64,000 nt of DNA, taken from positions 1 to 64,000 of the forward strand of contig CALUGW010000009.1 of the NCBI GenBank assembly GCA_944320305.1. Direction: 5' to 3'. Shown here in pieces: positions 25,138-30,717 of the stretch. The stretch's first letter is position 1. Every line of letters starts with the position of its first letter. Below the pieces are notes generated by a model. It did no database searches, was not told where the DNA came from, and worked only from the letters and a program-made list of their open reading frames with translations. Source of the stretch: an uncultured Prevotella sp. (GTDB lineage Bacteria > Bacteroidota > Bacteroidia > Bacteroidales > Bacteroidaceae). Both the position numbers and the translations under genes were made by a program.

Positions 25138-25785
25138 ATGCCAAGGACAACCCATTGGAACGACGACTACTGGCTGCCGCTGCTGCAGCTCTACCTGCGG
25201 CGGCCCGCCGGGCTGAAGCCCGTTTACAGCCGGCCCGTGGTGGAGCTGGCGCTCGAGCTGCACGTGGAGCCGCGCGCGCTGTTCGACAGAATGTGCGCAC
25301 TGGCCTCGCTGGCCACGCCCCGCCTGGAGCGCCTCTGGCAGGACTACGCCGGCCGGCCGCGACGGCTGGCGCGGGCGGTGCGCCTGCTGCGCCGCATGGA
25401 CGGCTTCGGCAGCGCCGGCGGGTTCTACGACGGGGTGGAGGTGAGCGAGACCTTCGAGCGCGCCTTCCGCCCCCTGCCGGGCGCGCCGCAGCTGCTGCCC
25501 GTCACGCTTGTGCTCGTGCTCGACCTCTACTTCCGCCTCACGCCCGCCACGATGGTGGAGGCCACGCCCGAGGTGGCGGCCCTGGCGCGCCTCACGGGCG
25601 TAAGCGCGGCCGACGTGGTGAGGGTCATGGCCGTCTACCGCCACCTTGACCCCTACCTGCGCCACCCGGCCCCCGGAAGTCCCGAACTGCTCGAACCCTG
25701 CCGCGAGGTGTGGCAGCGCTACGGCAACACCGACCCGCGCGGGCTGGCCGAACTGGCCGCGCAGCTCTCCGAATATTTCCGCTGA
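25138..25785 (+). CDS. Conserved-looking protein of unknown function
   Basis: A 215-residue soluble protein, without signal peptide or membrane segment, that I do not recognise. It is mostly alpha-helical and rich in Arg, Leu and Ala. Notable features are an N-terminal THWNDDYWLPLLQLYLRRP, a central EVSETFERAFRPLPG, LVLVLDLYFRLTPATMVEATPEVAALA, and a C-terminal helix. Good promoter and codon use like the neighbours argue that it is a real gene. It is alone on its transcript, followed by array C. A regulatory or nucleic-acid-binding role would suit the basic helices but is a guess. Confidence 0.7.
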   Translation: MPRTTHWNDDYWLPLLQLYLRRPAGLKPVYSRPVVELALELHVEPRALFDRMCALASLATPRLERLWQDYAGRPRRLARAVRLLRRMDGFGSAGGFYDGVEVSETFERAFRPLPGAPQLLPVTLVLVLDLYFRLTPATMVEATPEVAALARLTGVSAADVVRVMAVYRHLDPYLRHPAPGSPELLEPCREVWQRYGNTDPRGLAELAAQLSEYFR

Positions 25786-25811
25786 GACATGCGCCGCGGG
25801 CCGCGCGGCCT

Positions 25812-25831
25812 GGTTGCAAATATGCAACTAA
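25812..25831 (-). repeat. Motif TTAGTTGC..TTTGCAA next to array C
   Basis: On the minus strand TTAGTTGCATATTTGCAACC, containing the dyad TTGCA-TAT-TTGCAA. It is the third copy of the motif next to a 22-nt array, here on the opposite side. Confidence 0.55.
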
Positions 25832-25878
25832 GCGGCGGCACAGGCTCAGGCGTGTTCCGCCGTGTGCCCCTGAAGAGC

Positions 25879-25966
25879 GCGATACGGGCCGTTTCGCACT
25901 CCAATACGGCCTGTTTCGCGCCGCGAAACGCACCGTTTTGCAAGCTAAAACGGGCTGTTTTGCAAC
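25879..25966. repeat. 22-nt palindromic array C (4 units)
   Basis: Units begin at 25879, 25901, 25923 and 25945 (GCGATACGGGCCGTTTCGC plus 3 nt, and variants), exactly 22 nt apart. A TTTAACAG/GTTAAC-rich stretch follows up to the ATG of the glycosyltransferase gene at 26034. No other feature is seen in the 248-bp gap. Confidence 0.85.
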
Positions 25967-26033
25967 GCGCTGAGGCTCAGGCAGTTATGTGGTATGATGC
26001 GCTTTAACAGTTTTAACACACAAATGTTAACAG

Positions 26034-26981
26034 ATGAACAGCTCTGACGACTCGCTGCTCACGGTGATAATACCCGTCTACAAGACCTCGGCCACGCTCG
26101 ACCGCTGCGTGGAGAGCGTGGCCGGGCAGAGTTACCGGCAGCTCGACATAATACTCGTTGACGACGGATCGCCCGACGACTGCCCCGCCAAGTGCGACCG
26201 CTGGGCCGCCCGCGACAGCCGCATCCGCGTGGTGCACAAGGCCAACGGCGGACTGGGCGACGCCCGCAACCGGGGGCTCGACGTGGCCCGCGGAGGCCGC
26301 GTGACGTTTGTCGACAGCGACGACTACATAGCCCCCGGCACCTACGCCGCGCTGATGGACCTGCTCGCCGGCCGCCCCGACTACGACATTCTGGAGTATG
26401 GCGTGGCCAGATTCTGCGGCTCGCCGCGCGAGGAACGGCTCGCGCTGCCCGACCGCGAGTGGCCCGACACCGCCAGCTACTGGCTCGGCTGCCGCGCCTA
26501 CGCCCACTCCTACATGTGGAACAAGATATTCCGCCGCAGCCTCTTCGACACCGTGCGCCACCCGCCGCGCACACCCTTCGAGGACCTCTACACCCTGCCG
26601 CCGCTGCTCGACCGCGCCCGCCTCGTGGCCACCACCTCGCGCGGGCTCTACCACTACTGCTGGAATCCCGCCGGAATAACGGCCACCGCCGGCGCCGCCG
26701 CACTGGGCGCGCTGCTCAAGGCCCATCTGCGAGTCATCGGCCGCTACCGGGGCCTGCCGGGCTTCGACAGCTATTACCTGCACGTGCTCAACATCCAGCT
26801 CTCACTCTGCGCCATCGGCGGCGGGACACCGAGGCTGGAGAGCCGCCGCGTGAGCCTCTCGGCGTGCGCCGACGCGGTGCAGACGGCCAAGGCTCTGGCC
26901 CTCAACGCGCTCGGACTAGAGGCCGTCTGCCGCCTCTACCGTGCCGCGGCCCGGCTCATGCCGTGGCTCAGCCGGAGCTGA
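26034..26981 (+). CDS. Family 2 glycosyltransferase
   Basis: A 315-residue inverting GT-A enzyme that transfers a sugar from a nucleotide donor. LTVIIPVYKTSATLDRCVESV opens the Rossmann-like half; DDGSPDD (43-49) and TFVDSDDYI (91-99, the DxD metal site) are typical of GT2. A short C-terminal helix follows. It has no membrane anchor and stands alone, outside any capsule or LPS cluster, so the acceptor is unknown. Its 3' end is 65 bases before the next gene. Confidence 0.88.
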   Translation: MNSSDDSLLTVIIPVYKTSATLDRCVESVAGQSYRQLDIILVDDGSPDDCPAKCDRWAARDSRIRVVHKANGGLGDARNRGLDVARGGRVTFVDSDDYIAPGTYAALMDLLAGRPDYDILEYGVARFCGSPREERLALPDREWPDTASYWLGCRAYAHSYMWNKIFRRSLFDTVRHPPRTPFEDLYTLPPLLDRARLVATTSRGLYHYCWNPAGITATAGAAALGALLKAHLRVIGRYRGLPGFDSYYLHVLNIQLSLCAIGGGTPRLESRRVSLSACADAVQTAKALALNALGLEAVCRLYRAAARLMPWLSRS

Positions 26982-27046
26982 AAATTCTGCCACGGCAGGC
27001 TGTTTTCCCGCTTTTTATTGATACCTTTGCACAAATTTGAATTTCC

Positions 27047-27556
27047 ATGTGCGAAATACCTGATTACAACAACGACTCCGTGCGCCGCCGCGACCGACTG
27101 CTCGGCGTGGAGAGGGCAGCCGCGCTGCTGCGCCGGGGCGAGTATGCCGTGCTCTCAATGGTTGAGGAGCGCGGCGGCAGTCCCGCCGGCTACGGCCTGC
27201 CCGTGAGCTATGTGTGGGACGGCGGCAGCCGCATTTACATTCACTGCGCGCCCCAGGGCCACAAGCTGCGCTGCCTCGACGCCGTGCCGGAGGCCTCGCT
27301 CTGCGTGGTGGGGCGCACGAGGGTGCTGCCCCAGAAGTTCACAACCGAATATGAGAGCGTGCTGCTCCGCGGCACCGTGTCGCGCGGGCTGCCCGACAGC
27401 GAGCGCATGGAAGCCCTCAGAATGATAGTCGGGAAGTATTCGCCGGGCCACGAAGCCGTGGGCATGAAGTATGCCGCAGCCTCGTTCAGCCGCACCGAGG
27501 TGCTCAGGTTCGACATCGTGTCGGCCTCGGGCAAGTGCAAGGAGGTGGCCCAATGA
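27047..27556 (+). CDS. Pyridoxamine 5'-phosphate oxidase family flavoprotein (NimA-like)
   Basis: A 169-residue split-barrel FMN-binding protein. Visible elements are ERAAALLRRGEYAVLSMVE, GYGLPVSYVWDGGSRIYIHCAPQGHKLRCL (FMN-contact strands) and EYESVLLRGTVSR. The group includes 5-nitroimidazole reductases (Nim) and many flavin/haem-binding proteins of unknown role; I cannot tell them apart from sequence alone. TACCTTTG at 27022-27029 is the -7 element, leaving a very short leader. The stop codon overlaps the ATG of the C1 peptidase gene by 4 bp (ATGA). Confidence 0.82.
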   Translation: MCEIPDYNNDSVRRRDRLLGVERAAALLRRGEYAVLSMVEERGGSPAGYGLPVSYVWDGGSRIYIHCAPQGHKLRCLDAVPEASLCVVGRTRVLPQKFTTEYESVLLRGTVSRGLPDSERMEALRMIVGKYSPGHEAVGMKYAAASFSRTEVLRFDIVSASGKCKEVAQ

Positions 27557-28584
27557 GCCGTGCCGTGCTTGCCGCCGCGCTGGCCCTGGTGATGGCGCTG
27601 CCGTCGTCGTGCCGCCAGCGTGAGGCCGCCCCGGGCCGCTTCACGGTGGAGGTGATTAACGGCCACACGCCAGTGAAAGACCAGGGGCGCAGCGAGTCGT
27701 GCTGGGCTTACGCCATGCTGTCGGCCATCGAGACGGAGCACATCATGCGGGGCGACTCCGTGCACCTGTCGGTCGACTACGCCATAAGGATGCGCATGGC
27801 CGACGAGTTCCGCCGCTGTTATCTCGGCGGGGGCGCCGGCGGGGTGGCCACGCGCGGCACGGCCATGACCCTCGTGGCCACAATCATGCGCCACGGCATA
27901 GTGCCCTACGACGCCTACAGCCGCCACAGCGTGCCTTCGGCCGCCGTGCTGGCCCGCAAGCTCAGCCGCACGGCGGCCATGGCGGCCCGCCGCCGCATGG
28001 GGCTGGAGTGCAGCGACGGGCTGCTCAAGGAGCTGCTCGACGAGTCGCTGGGCCACACGCCGCCCGCAGTCCATATGTATGGCGCGACGTATTCGCCGCA
28101 GGAGTTTGCCCGCAGCGTGTGCGCCCCGGGCGAGTATGTGGCGCTGACCAGCTTCACCCACCATCCGTTCTATTCCGACTTTGCCCTCGAAGTGCCCGAC
28201 AACGTGGAGCGCAGCCTGTTTCACAACGTGCCGCTTGACACCCTCGTGAGCCGCATGGAGCGCGCCGTGAGGGCCGGGCGCGGCGTCTGCTGGGAGGGCG
28301 ACGTGAGCGAGCCGGGCTTCAGCTTCGCCCGGGGCGTGGCCCGGATGCCGCAGGGCGCGGCAGCCACCCAGGCCGACAGGCAGCGCGCCTTCGAGCGCTT
28401 CGACACCACCGACGACCACTGCATGGCCGTGGTGGGGCTGGCGCGCGACGCCCGGGGCGGCCTCTTCTTCATCATGAAGAACTCCTGGGGCACGGCCAAT
28501 CCCTATGGCGGAATGGTCTATGTGTCAGAGAATTACGTGCGGATGAAGACAATAGCCGTGGTGATGCCCGGCTTTGAGTTTTGA
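27553..28584 (+). CDS. C1 (papain) family cysteine peptidase, probable lipoprotein
   Basis: A 343-residue exported papain-fold protease. The catalytic triad is C50 (VKDQGRSESCWAYAML, with Q44 for the oxyanion hole), the histidine in DDHCMAVVGLA and the asparagine in FIMKNSWGT. A probable lipobox (VMALPSSC, C20) would anchor it in the envelope. The start is the ATG at 27553 overlapping the preceding stop. Bacteroidales encode several such proteases, related to aminopeptidase C. The last codons (GFEF, stop) are written by the 7-nt repeat array that follows. Confidence 0.85.
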   Translation: MSRAVLAAALALVMALPSSCRQREAAPGRFTVEVINGHTPVKDQGRSESCWAYAMLSAIETEHIMRGDSVHLSVDYAIRMRMADEFRRCYLGGGAGGVATRGTAMTLVATIMRHGIVPYDAYSRHSVPSAAVLARKLSRTAAMAARRRMGLECSDGLLKELLDESLGHTPPAVHMYGATYSPQEFARSVCAPGEYVALTSFTHHPFYSDFALEVPDNVERSLFHNVPLDTLVSRMERAVRAGRGVCWEGDVSEPGFSFARGVARMPQGAAATQADRQRAFERFDTTDDHCMAVVGLARDARGGLFFIMKNSWGTANPYGGMVYVSENYVRMKTIAVVMPGFEF

Positions 28585-28674
28585 GTTACGAGTTTTGAGT
28601 TACGAGTTTTGAGTTACGAGTTGTTTGCACATCCAGCAACTCGTAACTCAAAACTCAAAATTCGTAATTCAAAA
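28576..28674. repeat. 7-nt array hairpin filling a convergent gene junction
   Basis: Seven GAGTTTT/GAGTTAC units (28576-28624), a 13-nt loop, then AACTCGT-type units to 28674. A 20-bp perfect stem pairs 28604-28623 with 28637-28656. The first unit is inside the C1 peptidase ORF and supplies its TGA; the last touches the TAG of the nitroreductase (28675-28677). No other DNA separates the two genes. Confidence 0.85.
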
Positions 28675-29205
28675 CTACTTCACCCACCTCACGTAGTCGG
28701 CCTTGCGCGGCTTGGCCTCCAGGGGCTGTCCGTCGGCGGGGTAGCCCAGCACGCAGTGGCCGATGCCCTCGTAGTCGCCCTCGATGCCCCACTGGCGGAG
28801 CAGCTCTTTGCCCTCGGCGGAGCCGAACACCTCGCGGGCGCGGTGAATCCAGCAGCTGCCCAGGCCCACGGCGTGGGCGGCGTTCATCAGGTTGCCCATG
28901 ACGAGCGAGCCGTCATAGAGGTAGGTGGGGCGGCTGCGGTCGGCCAGCACCACAAGCACCACGGGGGCTCCGTAGAACGGGTCCGACTGCGTTCCGAGCA
29001 CGGCCGCGTTGAGCCTTGACAGGCGGTCGCGCACCTCTTTGTTAGTCACGGCCACTATCACGGGCGACTGTGCGCCCCGGCCCGTGGGGGCAAAGGTGCC
29101 CGCCCTCACCACGGCCTCTGTCAGCTCGTCGGAGGGCATCACGTCAGGCTTGTAGCCGCGCACGCTGCGGCGCGTCTCAAGACAGTTAAGAGTTTCGTTT
29201 GTCAT
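28675..29205 (-). CDS. Nitroreductase family protein
   Basis: A 176-residue FMN-dependent oxidoreductase. LETRRSVRGYKPDVMPSDELTEAV with RRSVR is the FMN-phosphate contact; GTFAPTGRGAQSPVIVAV, DGSLVMGNLMNAAHAVGLGSCWI and GHCVLGYP complete the family pattern. It is a compact member close to the minimum length. Reduction of nitroaromatics or quinones with NAD(P)H is the general role; the natural substrate is unknown. TAAATTTG at 29233-29240 (minus strand) is its -7 box, back to back with that of the M15 peptidase gene. Confidence 0.87.
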   Translation of the reverse strand: MTNETLNCLETRRSVRGYKPDVMPSDELTEAVVRAGTFAPTGRGAQSPVIVAVTNKEVRDRLSRLNAAVLGTQSDPFYGAPVVLVVLADRSRPTYLYDGSLVMGNLMNAAHAVGLGSCWIHRAREVFGSAEGKELLRQWGIEGDYEGIGHCVLGYPADGQPLEAKPRKADYVRWVK

Positions 29206-29306
29206 AGTTTGCTTTTATTGGTTTTTTCAGTGCAAATTTACAGTTTTTCCGCTTGTTTTGCCTCACGGTGTGCGGCTTTTTTCGTAATTTTGAGGCCAAA
29301 AAAGTT

Positions 29307-30038
29307 ATGAGGAGATTGCTGTTCTGCATTTCGCTGGCTGCCGTGCTGTCATTGGCCGCGCTGCCCGCCGCCCCGGGCGGAGGCTTCCCCGAGGTGTGGC
29401 GGGCGGGCACGGTGGTTAGCGACGAGGCCGTGGCCGAGGCCGGCCTTGACCGCTGCTTTGTGGTTGAGGAGGTGGGCGACGCCGTGTTCAGCCGCATGAG
29501 GGGCAAGTCGTGGGCGCCGGGCTGCACTCTGAGGCGCGGCCAGCTGCGCTATCTGAGGCTGCTGCACCGCAACATGGAGGGCCGCGCCCAGCTGGGCGAG
29601 ATGGTGGTGAACGCGGCCATAGCGGACGACGTGGCGCGCATCTTCCGCCGCCTCTACGAGGCGGGCTACCGCATAGGGCGCATGGTGCTTATCGACGACT
29701 ATGGCGCCGACGACGAGGCGTCGATGCGGGCGAACAACACCACGTGCTTCAACTTTCGCTTCCAGACGGGCTCGCGCACCCGCGTGTCGAAGCACGGCAT
29801 GGGGATGGCCGTTGACATCAACCCGCTCTACAACCCCTATGTGCGCCGGCGCAGGAACGGAATGTTTCACGTGGAGCCATCGACGGGCCGCAAGTACGCC
29901 TTCCGCCGCGACGGCCGGAGCGACATCCCCTGCAAGATAGACCGCCGCGACCTGGCTTACAAGTTGTTCACCGAGGCCGGATTCAGGTGGGGTGGGGCGT
30001 GGCGCAGCGTTAAGGACTACCAGCATTTTGAGAAGTAG
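29307..30038 (+). CDS. M15 family metallopeptidase (D-alanyl-D-alanine carboxypeptidase-like)
   Basis: A 243-residue exported zinc peptidase acting on peptidoglycan stem peptides. The signal peptide is MRRLLFCISLAAVLSLAALPAA. Zinc ligands are in SKHGMGMAVDINPLYNPY (H and D of the HxxxxxxD motif) and in VKDYQHFEK (last His). TAATTTTG at 29285-29292 is the -7 element, only about 15 bases before the ATG. A parS-like 16-mer (29863-29878) lies within the coding sequence. Confidence 0.85.
   Translation: MRRLLFCISLAAVLSLAALPAAPGGGFPEVWRAGTVVSDEAVAEAGLDRCFVVEEVGDAVFSRMRGKSWAPGCTLRRGQLRYLRLLHRNMEGRAQLGEMVVNAAIADDVARIFRRLYEAGYRIGRMVLIDDYGADDEASMRANNTTCFNFRFQTGSRTRVSKHGMGMAVDINPLYNPYVRRRRNGMFHVEPSTGRKYAFRRDGRSDIPCKIDRRDLAYKLFTEAGFRWGGAWRSVKDYQHFEK
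29863..29878 (+). promoter_or_regulatory. parS-like site 1
   Basis: TGTTTCACGTGGAGCC matches the conserved ParB target TGTTYCACGTGRAACA at 14 of 16 positions. It is inside the M15 peptidase gene. Weaker than the two sites at 39.8 and 40.5 kb. Confidence 0.45.
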
Positions 30039-30051
30039 AGGCCGCGCCGGC

Positions 30052-30707
30052 GGATTAACCAAAATTCAGAAGCGTTAAAATCCGGGGCGCTTTGCCCTCT
30101 GAATTTTCGCGAATTTGAAAATAAAAATCCTTTGGCCGCAAATTCGGGCAATATGAGTGTGCGGTTGTAACTCATTGGCCTAATTAGAATTATTGGACTA
30201 ATTAGCCCGATTGTGCAATAAAACCACCCTCCGAAACCGCCCTTTTCAGCCCCGAAACGGCTCCTTTTCGGCCCGCAAAAAGGCACTTTTCGCCCTGCGA
30301 TATAGGCCATATCGCAATGCAAAACGGCCCATATCGCGATGCGATATGGGCCGTTTTGCAAAGTCAATGGGTGTTCGGGGCATTCCGAGAGGCCAAAAAC
30401 CGCCCGGGAAATTCTATTTCGGCTGGAAACGAAGTGTTAAATTCAAGGAGACAGGAGGCAGGAGACGGGAGACAGACAACGGCTCCATAGTCAGCCTTTT
30501 TCCAACTCTTAATTCTTCATTCCCAACTCTTAATTCTTCATTCCTAACTCTTAATTCTTCTCCCGTCTCCACTGTGGGGAGAGGCCGCTGCGCCGAAAGG
30601 AGGGATGCGTGGGCTTTGAAGGCAGCACGCGGGTAATTCTTTTAATTTTTAATCTTTAATTTTTAATTGCTTTTCTTCATTCCTAACTCTTAATTCTTAA
30701 TTCTTCT
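30052..30707 (-). repeat. Class-2 intergenic element, copy D (inverted relative to copies E and F)
   Basis: The whole 679-bp gap before polA holds this composite. From low to high coordinates: a TTAAAATCC/GCGAATTTGAAAATAAAAATCC stretch, the GAGTTACAACYGCACACTCAT segment (reverse), four 9-nt units (about 30170-30210), the 22-nt array, the box CTATTTCGG..CGAAGTGTTAA (30414-30443), GGAGACA 7-nt units, nine AACTCTTAATTC-type 7-nt units (30502-30564), a GTGGGGAGAGGCCGCTGCGCCG segment and AATTTTTAATC-type units. The same order is found reversed at 37245-37860 and partly at 48640-49165. No ORF in it is credible. Confidence 0.85.
30231..30362. repeat. 22-nt palindromic array D (4 clear and 2 degenerate units)
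   Basis: Exact 22-nt units start at 30275, 30297, 30319 and 30341; two looser ones precede. The last two form a perfect inverted repeat with 20-bp arms (30318-30337 and 30341-30360) and loop GAT. Confidence 0.88.
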
Positions 30708-30717
30708 CGCCCGCCGC

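Noticed and set aside
30231-30362. CRISPR array
   Set aside because: The 22-nt units follow each other with only 3 nt outside each palindrome, units vary throughout, there are no unique spacers of 25-40 nt, and no cas gene is in the window.
30052-30707. Insertion sequence or MITE with a transposase
   Set aside because: No transposase frame, no matched terminal inverted repeats and no target-site duplication could be seen. The copies differ internally by exchange of repeat units, which is not how IS copies diverge.
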